From Nodularia sp. NIES-3585 (lineage in GTDB: Bacteria; Cyanobacteriota; Cyanobacteriia; Cyanobacteriales; Nostocaceae): a DNA stretch of 64,000 bases. The stretch's first letter is position 1; every line of letters starts with the position of its first letter. This document shows, piece after piece, positions 57,005-64,000 of the stretch. The translations under genes were made by a program, and so were the position numbers. The DNA lies in NCBI RefSeq assembly GCF_002218065.1, contig NZ_BDUB01000001.1, positions 4,869,118 to 4,933,117 on the forward strand, given 5' to 3'. The notes below the pieces were generated by a model. The model was not told the origin of the DNA, searched no databases, and saw only the letters and a list, made by a program, of their open reading frames with translations.

Positions 57005-57580
57005 ATGGAATCTAGTATATTTTTAGATGTTTTAGCTAGCCTGCAAAAGTTATTTGTCGGTTACATTCCAGCCGCTGTTTTAGGTAGTTTAGTGGGATAT
57101 TTGATAGGTATAAACACCCCCATCTATCAAATATTAAAGCGGTTATTTCAGATACCCCATAGTATCCCTCCTATAGCCTTGCTACCTATTGCGCTCGTAG
57201 TCTTTGGCGATAACAGTGAACCAGCAACCGTAGTCATCGTTTTTTTTGGCACTCTCTGGCCGATGATTATTAATACTGCCATAGGGATGCAACATTTTCG
57301 CAGACAAAGAAACAATTTTCGAGCCGCTATATTTCATCTATTTTATGCTTTAAAAGTTGGCATTTGGATAGCATGGTTTACAGTGATTTCCACCGAAATG
57401 TTAATCGGACCCAAAGGATTGGGATTTGTGATTTGGAATGCTTATAAAACTGGCAATGCTAATTACATAATTGAGGTGGTACTTTACGTTGCTCTTATTG
57501 CTTTGTTGCTGGATCAGTTGCTAGATTTTACAGGAAATCTGCTGTCGCAGATTGTTTCAGATGGCAAAAAACCTTCTTAA
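57005..57580 (+). CDS. ABC transporter permease, orphan and short
   Basis: 191 residues of the NrtB/SsuC/TauC permease type (VLASLQKLFVGYIPAAVLGSLVGYL, FFGTLWPMIINTAIGMQ, STEMLIGPKGLGFVIWNAY), usually ~260-280 residues. The conserved cytoplasmic EAA loop after NTAIGMQ seems about 18 residues short and has lost its G-x3-A-x4-P look; the N-terminal TM may also be missing. No ATPase or binding protein is nearby. It could couple to a distant system or be decaying; the frame itself is intact. Confidence 0.7.
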   Translation: MESSIFLDVLASLQKLFVGYIPAAVLGSLVGYLIGINTPIYQILKRLFQIPHSIPPIALLPIALVVFGDNSEPATVVIVFFGTLWPMIINTAIGMQHFRRQRNNFRAAIFHLFYALKVGIWIAWFTVISTEMLIGPKGLGFVIWNAYKTGNANYIIEVVLYVALIALLLDQLLDFTGNLLSQIVSDGKKPS

Positions 57581-57743
57581 ATTTTTGGTAGATATCGCAA
57601 TTTTATTTGAGATCAGAAGATTATCGTACCGCCAAGCCGCCAAAAGCGCCAAGAAAAAAAGCCAAGAGGGAACACCGTAGCCCCTACAGGCTAACGTTTA
57701 CACACAAGTATTCTCAAGTTGCGTCATCACGTTTTTATGCAAA

Positions 57744-57776
57744 TAAAAAAGTGGTTCTGGTATGTACAGAACCACT
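57744..57776 (-). terminator. rho-independent terminator of acsF
   Basis: On the - strand AGTGGTTCTG-loop-CAGAACCACT is followed by TTTTTTATTTG, 30-60 bases after the acsF stop. Confidence 0.88.
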
Positions 57777-57804
57777 CACGCTTACAAAAAATTAGTAGTC
57801 TAAC

Positions 57805-58881
57805 TTAGCGTACTCCTCCATGAGTAGCAACAGTATCAATGGGTTTCATTAAGTACAAACGCAGGAATTGCCAAGCATGAGAGAGATAAATTGGCGCTTT
57901 CTGGAAGAACTGTAAGAATTTGGGAGTTTTAGAGTTGGCGATCGCAGCCAATTTTTCGTTATTCTGAATACAGGTATCTAAACGCTGATAAAATTCCGGA
58001 TTTTCTACATCCAGCATCAAAGGAAAGACTCTACCCGCATTTTCATTGGTCTTTTTAATTACGTGGATGTCGTATTCTCGCGCATCTAATCCCAGGGAAG
58101 CATAAAAATCTTTACGCTGGATATCATTGAGATACATTGTGGCAAACACTGACAACAGGAAGAAGCGACTCCAAAGTTTTGCCTTCCAATCATTCAACAT
58201 TTGTGGCTGGGATCTCATGATCGCGTCAAAGAAATCTCCATGACGGTTTTCATCCTGACACCAGTTTTCAAAGAACCGGAAAATTGGGTAAATTCTATCC
58301 TCAGGATGTGCTTCTAAATGACGATAGATGGTGATATAGCGCCAATAACCAATTTTTTCTGAAAGATAAGTAGCGTAGAATATGAATTTTGGCTTAAAGA
58401 AGGTATAAGCGCGACTCTTGGTCAAAAAGCCTAAATCTAGGGACAGATTGAAGTCTGACATCGCTTTGTTTAAAAAGCCGGCATGACGAGCTTCATCTCG
58501 TGACATGAGGTTGAAGCACTCAGCTAGTACGGGGCTTTTTCCCTTCAAACGGCGGCCGAGTTCTTTATACAGCAAAAATCCCGAAAATTCGGCTGTGCAA
58601 GAACGTTCTAGGAATTCTACAAACAATTGGCGAGTTTCTCCGTCAATGTGATCCCAGGATTGTTCAAACTCGGCATCTCTAACGAAGTGATGGCGATTGT
58701 AATCAACACGGAACTCTTCGAGAATGGCTTGTAACTCGTCTTCGTTGACGGATATATCCATCTTTGCCATTTCATCAAAGTCGGTTGTGTAAAACCGTGG
58801 TGTTAACAGGGTTTCTTTTGCCGGGGCTTTTACCCCTGGCCGCATTTCTTCAAAGCCTGGTTTTTTGAGGGAATCTACCAT
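57805..58881 (-). CDS. acsF: Mg-protoporphyrin IX monomethyl ester cyclase (aerobic)
   Basis: 358 residues, the oxygen-dependent AcsF/ChlA cyclase that closes the fifth (isocyclic) ring of chlorophyll. Diiron ligands are in [29 protein letters not shown] and [14 protein letters not shown]. Normal length, monocistronic, with a strong terminator. Cyanobacteria often have an oxic and a low-oxygen copy; this one was not assigned further. The leader contains an inverted repeat (58943-59011). Confidence 0.96.
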   Translation of the reverse strand: MVDSLKKPGFEEMRPGVKAPAKETLLTPRFYTTDFDEMAKMDISVNEDELQAILEEFRVDYNRHHFVRDAEFEQSWDHIDGETRQLFVEFLERSCTAEFSGFLLYKELGRRLKGKSPVLAECFNLMSRDEARHAGFLNKAMSDFNLSLDLGFLTKSRAYTFFKPKFIFYATYLSEKIGYWRYITIYRHLEAHPEDRIYPIFRFFENWCQDENRHGDFFDAIMRSQPQMLNDWKAKLWSRFFLLSVFATMYLNDIQRKDFYASLGLDAREYDIHVIKKTNENAGRVFPLMLDVENPEFYQRLDTCIQNNEKLAAIANSKTPKFLQFFQKAPIYLSHAWQFLRLYLMKPIDTVATHGGVR

Positions 58882-59466
58882 GTCTTAATTGCTCTTTTGT
58901 CTTTATGATCTTGAGTACACCAACAGAGCCAATACCAATTCGTAGTTGAGAACCTCAGACTGCATCAGGGTTGCCCCATGATTATGTCTGTGGAATTTTG
59001 GTTCTCAACTAGTATGAGGGTAATGCTCTCACAAGGCGCAGCAGACGAGAATAATTTATTTGTATAAAACTCAGTCTACCAAGATGCAGCCTAGAATTTA
59101 GTATAGAAAAAGTTAAGAGTTGCAACAATATGTCAAAGCTGAAGGAACCAAAAATCAATATTTTATAGTCATGATCGATAATCATGTGTCTTCCACTTAA
59201 TCAGTTTGTTAGAGTCTGATTAGCGTGGCACACGCTGACCATGATTGACCAGATGCTGCTATTTCAGTAAATTTTTGTGGTTTTTAATACAATAATTTTA
59301 AGTGTTTTGATTATAAATGATTCACTTGAAATTAACAAATATTTCACCAATGGCATAATTACTGAAGACGATTAAATGACTCTGGCTGACCATGCTGATT
59401 TGAAATTAAACTGGATCAACAATCCATCTTCAACAACAAGAGAAAATCCAAAGGGTTGATAAAAAG
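58882..59466. other. gene-free acsF leader region with inverted repeat
   Basis: 585 bases, no gene. TAGTTGAGAACC (58943-58954) and GGTTCTCAACTA (59000-59011) form a perfect 12-bp inverted repeat 60 bases before the acsF start; GGCGCAGCAGACG follows. AT-rich DNA then leads to the TM2 gene. Confidence 0.5.
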
Positions 59467-59964
59467 ATGAATCCTGACAACAATCAGCACAAAGACCGTC
59501 TTCTTGTATCTTATATTTTGAGTGCAGCCTTGTTTTTCGGCTTAGGAGGACTGCACCGTTTATACAATGGCAAAATAGGCACTGGTATTTTGTGGCTATT
59601 GACTGGCGGTGTGTTTGGTATAGGGCAGTTTGTAGATTTGCTGCTGATCCCAACTATGGTTGATGACTACGAACAGAATCTCAGAGCTAAGGCTGGTTTA
59701 TCTCCCTTGGGTGTGCCTGTAAATCAACCTGCGATCGCAACTCAAGTCTACCGCCCAACTGGTAACAAACTGATGATGGAACTGCTCAAAGCCGCAGAAA
59801 GCAAGGGTGGAAGTTTGACTGTGACTCAAGGTGTGAGTGCCACAGGAGCCGGCTTTAGGGAAGTGGAGGCTATACTCAAAGAAATGTTTAAATCAGGTTA
59901 TGTGAGAATAGATAACGACCCCATTACTGGAGCCGTTACTTACTACTTCGATGAACTTAACTAA
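59467..59964 (+). CDS. TM2-domain protein
   Basis: 165 residues: a TM2 domain ([43 protein letters not shown]; two TM segments with the GxxGxHRxY turn), then a soluble part [44 protein letters not shown] that looks like a small winged-helix-like domain. Function unknown. The stop is overlapped by the end of the convergent DUF2996 gene. Confidence 0.83.
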   Translation: MNPDNNQHKDRLLVSYILSAALFFGLGGLHRLYNGKIGTGILWLLTGGVFGIGQFVDLLLIPTMVDDYEQNLRAKAGLSPLGVPVNQPAIATQVYRPTGNKLMMELLKAAESKGGSLTVTQGVSATGAGFREVEAILKEMFKSGYVRIDNDPITGAVTYYFDELN

Positions 59965-60590
59965 TTTCTACCTAGCCACTTTTGACCGTTCAAACGCTGC
60001 ACTAAACCAAATACTAAAAGGTCTAGTGTAATTCGGCGCTCATCAATTAAGAATGACTCAAGTGTGCTAGGTTTTTTACCTTCGTTACAAGAAAATCCTT
60101 TTTTCCCTGTAATATTTTCGTCTGGGAAATATAAGTTAAACTGGCGCTGACCACTTTGCCAACTGCCGATGACTTGCCAGCATTCTTCGGCTGACTGAAA
60201 GCCAGCGATGGGCAGTTTCTGTTTCGCAAAAGCCAGCTGCAAATCTTCCACACCTTCCTGGGCGATCGCTTTTTGCAAAGTCGGCAAGTAGTGTTGCTCC
60301 ATAAACTCTACAAAGGGCTTATCTTCCAACGCTGGCGGTTTTTCCTTTTTGGCGGCTTTCGCTGCGGCTGGGGGCTTTTCTGCCTTGGGTGGTGCAGTTT
60401 TTGTCGTGGCGGCGTTAGGGTTAACTTCTGGATTCGCTGCTTTGGGATCTGGCGTGTTGGCAGTAGGGATATCTGTTGCTACTGGTTCGTCAGTGCTGGG
60501 AGCATTTTTTTGTGCGACAGTGGGAGCCTGTTTGTCAACAGTGCTGGGAACCACTTCTGAGGCTTGATTGTGATTTTTTTCTTCTGCCAT
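59961..60590 (-). CDS. DUF2996 protein
   Basis: 209 residues: a disordered Pro/Ala/Lys-rich N-terminal half (~1-100), then the DUF2996 domain ([64 protein letters not shown]). Found in cyanobacteria and plastids; no firm biochemical role known to me. Start ATG 60590. Confidence 0.85.
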   Translation of the reverse strand: MAEEKNHNQASEVVPSTVDKQAPTVAQKNAPSTDEPVATDIPTANTPDPKAANPEVNPNAATTKTAPPKAEKPPAAAKAAKKEKPPALEDKPFVEFMEQHYLPTLQKAIAQEGVEDLQLAFAKQKLPIAGFQSAEECWQVIGSWQSGQRQFNLYFPDENITGKKGFSCNEGKKPSTLESFLIDERRITLDLLVFGLVQRLNGQKWLGRN

Positions 60591-60699
60591 TGCTCAGGTC
60601 AATCCTTTGTCTAGCTTTGGGAGCGATTTTATCTTCATTTTGACATAGGAGAGCTTGGCGATCGCTATAAACTAAAAGTGTAACTAAAACTTCCATCCC

Positions 60700-60862
60700 A
60701 TGAAGCCTTTGCAAGACTACACTACTGTTATTCGTCCCGATGACAATGGCACATTTGTGGCTTATGTCCGGTGCGATTGTTGGTTGTCACGCTTGGGGAC
60801 AAACACCAGATGAAGCCCGTGCTGAACTAATTTATGTGTTTGAAATGATTCAGGAAGAATAG
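60700..60862 (+). pseudogene. HicB-like antitoxin gene with a frameshift
   Basis: The ATG frame reads MKPLQDYTTVIRPDDNGTFVAYV, then shifts; in the next frame AIVGCHAWGQTPDEARAELI and YVFEMIQEE complete a HicB-type sequence up to TAG 60860-60862. The shift is near 60762-60772. Either a true pseudogene or a sequencing error. No hicA neighbour. Confidence 0.6.
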
Positions 60863-60874
60863 GAAGACGAAGAC

Positions 60875-61092
60875 GTAGGTTGGGTTAAGCGCAGCGCAAC
60901 CCAACGCTGCCAATAATGTTGGGTTTGGTTACGTCAAACCAACCTACAATTTTTGGCATCATTTTAAGCTTGCCACGTCAGTAGGTTGTGTTATGCAGTA
61001 GGCTAACGCACCTGGAACTTCTAAAACTGAGCGCAGCCTGAGCGCAGCCAAGTTTTAATGGTGCGTTGCGCTGCGCGACAACACACCCTACA
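60875..61092. repeat. two palindromic dispersed repeats
   Basis: A TAGGTTGGGTT...AACCAACCTA pair (60878-60950) and a GTAGGTTGTGTTATG...CAACACACCCTAC unit (60980-61092) fill the gap between the HicB-like gene and the MoaD/ThiS gene. The second shares its core with the MITE and with 63836-63870. Confidence 0.6.
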
Positions 61093-61121
61093 TTAAAATT
61101 TCTTAACTAATGACTTCTGTA

Positions 61122-61397
61122 TCAACCACCAGCTACAGCCGGGACAATACTCACTTCATCACCATCTTTCAGGGGTGTCTCTATCCCGTCTAAAAAGCGG
61201 ATATCTTCGCTATTCACATAGAAATTTAAAAAGCGCCGCGCCTGTCCTTTTTCGTCACATAACCGGGCTTTGATTCCAGGGCAGTTTTGCTCTAGAGAAT
61301 CGAACAGTTCGGAAACATTACTACCACTACAGGTCAGGGTAGCTTGATTATTTGTGAATTTTTGCAGCGCCGTGGGAACTAAAACTTTAACAGCCAT
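61122..61397 (-). CDS. MoaD/ThiS-family sulfur carrier
   Basis: 91 residues with a ubiquitin-like fold and a C-terminal Gly-Gly ([10 protein letters not shown]), the usual site of thiocarboxylate formation. It lies 90 bp downstream of thrC on the same strand; in several bacteria such a gene is paired with threonine synthase or used in cysteine or thiamine sulfur transfer. Probably the CysO-like type; not certain. Confidence 0.85.
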   Translation of the reverse strand: MAVKVLVPTALQKFTNNQATLTCSGSNVSELFDSLEQNCPGIKARLCDEKGQARRFLNFYVNSEDIRFLDGIETPLKDGDEVSIVPAVAGG

Positions 61398-61487
61398 AGA
61401 AGTAGAAATTTAGGAGTAAAAACGGAGAGTTAAGAGTCTAGTTAGCAGTTGAAAGTTAGGAAGAAAACCTTAACTCACAACTCGTAA

Positions 61488-62792
61488 CTAAACGAGGACT
61501 TGTTGCCATTCCAAGCGGTCAAGTGTGCGAGAGCGCTCTAATGCACGTTCAAAGCTATCTAGTTTAGCATCAATTGTCAAAGGTTCGCCGACGTAGCCTT
61601 GGACTGCTTCTTGGGTTTTTAAACCGTTGCCAGTAATGTAAACTACTGTAGTTTCATCTGGGTCAATCTTGCCGGCTTCGACTAATTTTTTCAGCACAGC
61701 AATGGTTGTACCACCTGCTGTTTCTGTGAAAATGCCTTCTGTTTCTGCTAGTAGCTTGATTCCGTCAATAATTTCGGCATCATTGACTGATTCAATATTA
61801 CCGCCAGTTTTCTTAGCCAGTTCAACAGCATAAATACCGTCGGCGGGATTGCCAATGGCCAGTGATTTAGCAATTGTATTCGGTTTCACTGGTTTAATAA
61901 AGTCGCGCCCTTCTTTAAATGCTTGGGCGATGGGTGAACAACCTTCGGGTTGAGCGCCACTGAAGCGGACATCTTTAGCTTCCACTAAACCGACTTCCAC
62001 AAATTCTTGGAAACCTTTATAAATTTTTGTAAATAGGGAACCAGAGGCTAGGGGAGCAACTACATGATCTGGTAGTTCCCAACCGAGTTGTTCTGCGACT
62101 TCAAAGCCTAGAGTTTTGGAACCTTCAGAATAATAAGGGCGTAAATTAATATTGACAAAACCCCAACCGTGTGTATTAGCGACTTCCGAGCAGAGACGAT
62201 TTACCTGATCGTAGTTGCCCTTGACTGCCATCAGCGTCGGACTGTAGATTAAGCTACCTAGGATTTTACCGGCTTCTAAATCTGCGGGGATGAATACACA
62301 ACAATCTAAACCGGCATGAGCGGCGATCGCAGCTGTAGAATTTGCCAAGTTACCAGTGCTAGCACAGGAAACAGTAGTGAAACCCAATTCCCGCGCTCGG
62401 CTGAGAGCGACTGACACCACCCGATCCTTAAAGCTCAGGGTGGGCATATTCACAGCATCATTTTTAATATAAAGCTTATTTAGACCCAGGCGACGAGCCA
62501 GGCGGTGGGAACGTACCAGGGGAGTCATACCTGTTCCCACATCAATTACATTGTCAGTTGCGACGGGCAAAAAGGGACGGTAGCGCCAAATTGAATTTGG
62601 CCCGGCGGCAATTTTTTCACGGGTAATCGTCAGACGTAACTCACTGAAGTCATATTTAACTTCCAGTGGACCAAAGCATAACTCACAGACATGACTGGCT
62701 TTAAGTTCGTATTCCGCACCACATTCTTTACACTTTAAAGCTTTTAAAGTCGAAGTTGTTGATTGGGTATCTTTGGTGATTGCCTGAGTCAT
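61488..62792 (-). CDS. thrC: threonine synthase
   Basis: 434 residues: an N-terminal zinc ribbon (CKECGAEY, CELCFGP), then the PLP-dependent fold with LSFKDRVVSVAL (PLP lysine), SCASTGNLANSTAA and ETAGGTTIAVL. It turns O-phospho-L-homoserine into threonine. Full length. With the MoaD/ThiS gene after it. Confidence 0.95.
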   Translation of the reverse strand: MTQAITKDTQSTTSTLKALKCKECGAEYELKASHVCELCFGPLEVKYDFSELRLTITREKIAAGPNSIWRYRPFLPVATDNVIDVGTGMTPLVRSHRLARRLGLNKLYIKNDAVNMPTLSFKDRVVSVALSRARELGFTTVSCASTGNLANSTAAIAAHAGLDCCVFIPADLEAGKILGSLIYSPTLMAVKGNYDQVNRLCSEVANTHGWGFVNINLRPYYSEGSKTLGFEVAEQLGWELPDHVVAPLASGSLFTKIYKGFQEFVEVGLVEAKDVRFSGAQPEGCSPIAQAFKEGRDFIKPVKPNTIAKSLAIGNPADGIYAVELAKKTGGNIESVNDAEIIDGIKLLAETEGIFTETAGGTTIAVLKKLVEAGKIDPDETTVVYITGNGLKTQEAVQGYVGEPLTIDAKLDSFERALERSRTLDRLEWQQVLV

Positions 62793-63353
62793 AAATGAAG
62801 CCTTCCCTGTTTGTCGCTCAACTATGGGCTGATACTAACACGAGTCAAAATACCCGTCAAACATACCCGACTATTTTTGTCGGGTATAGTTGTGTAATGA
62901 ATCTCACAGTTAGGTTTAACAGTGACTCAATCCCTTAGACAGAGCAGAAAATCAGGCATCACACACCATTCGTCAGAGGAGAAGCGACTTCTGACTTCTT
63001 AGGATGGACTTGAGCCTTGAAAAAGAGGCAAGAGAGCAAGGGGGATAATTCAGATGGAGATTCGACCTCACCTGAACAAGAACCAGCTCCACTCCACGCA
63101 GGAAAAAGGGGTGATTTTCCCCTGCTCCCGGCTAAGTCAAACAATTTTAGATTTTGGATTTTGGATTTTAGATTGACTGCACCCATAAATGGATGCAACT
63201 TGGGGATTTTGGATTAACGTTAGCGAAGCGTACGCAGCGCAGCGAGTATTTTAGATTTGTTCCACCCACCAGGGGAGGGGCTTGTACCAAAAATCATCCC
63301 AAATCCAAAATTTAAAATTCGGAGGGTCAAAGCAGAAGATAGGAGCGATCGCT
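62793..63353. other. gene-free region with TTTTGGA repeats
   Basis: No supported gene; frames at 62959-63217 run through repeats. It contains a TTTTGGA array (63143-63174), an AGCGAAGCGTACGCAGCGCAGCGAG tract near 63222-63246 and scattered pieces of the same array near 63302-63318. AGGAG at 63341-63345 is the ribosome site of the DUF2267 gene. Confidence 0.5.
63143..63174. repeat. TTTTGGA tandem array (intergenic copy)
   Basis: ATTTTAGATTTTGGATTTTG and on; the same array that is found twice inside nifJ. Confidence 0.85.
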
Positions 63354-63797
63354 ATGACAATGACAGGACTGGATATATTTGATACAACAGTTCAGACGAC
63401 AATTCCTTGGGTAAATGACTTGTGTAATAAGCTGGGCTGGGAAAGTAAACACCAAGTCTTTCAGGCGTTACGTGCCACATTGCACGCGTTGCGCGATCGC
63501 CTGACAGTAGCAGAAGCAGCACATTTAGGAGCGCAGTTACCCATTCTCTTAGGGGGATTTTATTACGAAAACTGGCGACCTGGAGCAACTCCCACTAAAG
63601 AAAGGAATAAAGAAGCATTTTTACAGCATATTCGTGATTACTTCCGCAACATTGACCCCGAAGTTGATGCCGAGCGCGTTGTGCGTGCAGTCTTTCAGCT
63701 ACTGGCTGAACGTGTGACTAGAGGGGAAATTGATGATGTGATCAATATGATGCCGCCGGCTTTGCGAGAACTCTGGCCTGAAGAGGTCCGAGCTTAA
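63354..63797 (+). CDS. DUF2267 protein
   Basis: 147 residues when started at ATG 63354, which has AGGAG 8 bases before it; the longer frame from 63282 would run through repeat DNA. The DUF2267 signature is present: WESKHQVFQALRATLHALRDRL, EAAHLGAQLPILLGGFYYENWRP, VRAVFQLLAERVTRGEIDDVINMMP. Function unknown, frequent in stress-related loci. Confidence 0.85.
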   Translation: MTMTGLDIFDTTVQTTIPWVNDLCNKLGWESKHQVFQALRATLHALRDRLTVAEAAHLGAQLPILLGGFYYENWRPGATPTKERNKEAFLQHIRDYFRNIDPEVDAERVVRAVFQLLAERVTRGEIDDVINMMPPALRELWPEEVRA

Positions 63798-64000
63798 TTG
63801 ATCTGGAAACGCTATAGACAAATTCAAGGATTTTGTAGGGTGTGTTGTCGCGTAGCGCAACGCACCATCCTAGATTTTCCCTACCAAATGAAAGAAAGGT
63901 TTTTGGGCTTTTGTGTACACCGTAGGTAGCCTAGAAGGGGGAGGCTTTCAACCCAATTTTTTGCCTAACATTTAATTTCTTACTAGCCCTGGCGACTAGA
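63798..64000. other. right edge of window, repeats
   Basis: Only dispersed repeats: GTAGGGTGTGTTGTCGC...GCGCAACGCACC (63836-63868) and the start of a GGCGACTAGA repeat (63980-64000) like that after the NRPS gene. Confidence 0.5.

Noticed and set aside
57607-57795. 62-codon frame upstream of the acsF end
   Set aside because: It reads through a GCCAAGCCGCCAAAAGCGCC repeat and the acsF terminator.
62959-63217. Two frames on opposite strands near the TTTTGGA array
   Set aside because: Both are read through repeat DNA; the composition is not protein-like.
1-64000. tRNA or rRNA genes
   Set aside because: No cloverleaf or TTCGA-type T-loop context could be seen in the gene-free stretches; only the SRP RNA is convincing.

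Overview
The window looks like chromosomal DNA of a filamentous, heterocyst-type (Nostocales-like) cyanobacterium. The grounds are the frequent HIP1 octamer GCGATCGC; acsF, an FtsH with a cyanobacterial neighbourhood, system II cytochrome c assembly, a neutral invertase, the rbp-rpsU pair, DUF2996 and TIGR04376 proteins; and repeat families typical of these genomes (GGGGAGT-type heptamer STRRs, TTTTGGA arrays, small inverted-repeat elements). The DNA is AT-rich and loosely packed. No tRNA, rRNA or CRISPR array was seen. One RNA gene, the SRP RNA, is clear.

Region by region: (1) 0-2.7 kb: two related NTF2/SnoaL-like proteins (one with a Tat-type leader), a glyoxalase-fold protein flanked by perfect 17-bp inverted repeats, a MITE and a DUF1816 protein. 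(2) 2.9-10.3 kb: eight genes in a row on the + strand: 6-phospho-3-hexuloisomerase and 3-hexulose-6-phosphate synthase (the two ribulose-monophosphate enzymes), an aldose-epimerase-like protein, an SDR, a GlcG/HbpS protein, an azoreductase, an MFS carrier and an SLH-type porin. An EamA carrier converges on them. (3) 12.3-17.0 kb: a one-module NRPS with the A-Ox-PCP-TE layout of indigoidine synthetase and a glutamine-like specificity code, between 30-bp inverted repeats, then a small YdcZ-type carrier. (4) 17-25 kb: a duplicated RHH-like protein, a hydrolase-catalase pair, an MFS carrier, an alpha/beta hydrolase-like protein, a ferrochelatase paralogue with a natural seven-His tail and a Uma2 protein. 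(5) 25.1-29.9 kb: a decayed accessory island. A complete ISAs1-family element sits between a cysteine desulfurase that has lost its 5' end and a two-sided remnant of what looks like a large defence-type ATPase, next to an AT-rich orphan with a HEPN-like motif. (6) 30-41 kb: FMN reductase, ftsH, rbp-rpsU, then a double-glycine-leader peptide followed on the same strand by a PaO-like Rieske oxygenase and a TauD-type dioxygenase, and nifJ, whose coding sequence carries four in-frame pieces of dispersed repeats. (7) 41-49 kb: Uma2, a DUF202 protein, a VapC-type toxin pair, ccdA-ccsB, queF, a phasin-like protein, SRP RNA, a YciI protein and a solo TnpB with a plausible omega-RNA end. (8) 48.6-64 kb: mainly housekeeping genes: LigT-like protein, neutral invertase, ABC exporter, sucrase/ferredoxin-like protein, ExoD, TIGR04376, an orphan ABC permease with a shortened EAA loop, acsF, TM2 protein, DUF2996, a frameshifted HicB-like gene, MoaD/ThiS, thrC and DUF2267.

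Most promising for new biology: the indigoidine-synthetase-like NRPS; the RuMP-type cluster in an oxygenic phototroph; and the three-gene set of GG-leader peptide, Rieske oxygenase and Fe(II)/2-oxoglutarate oxygenase, which could be a peptide-modifying system. All functions are inferred from sequence read by eye; no database search was run.
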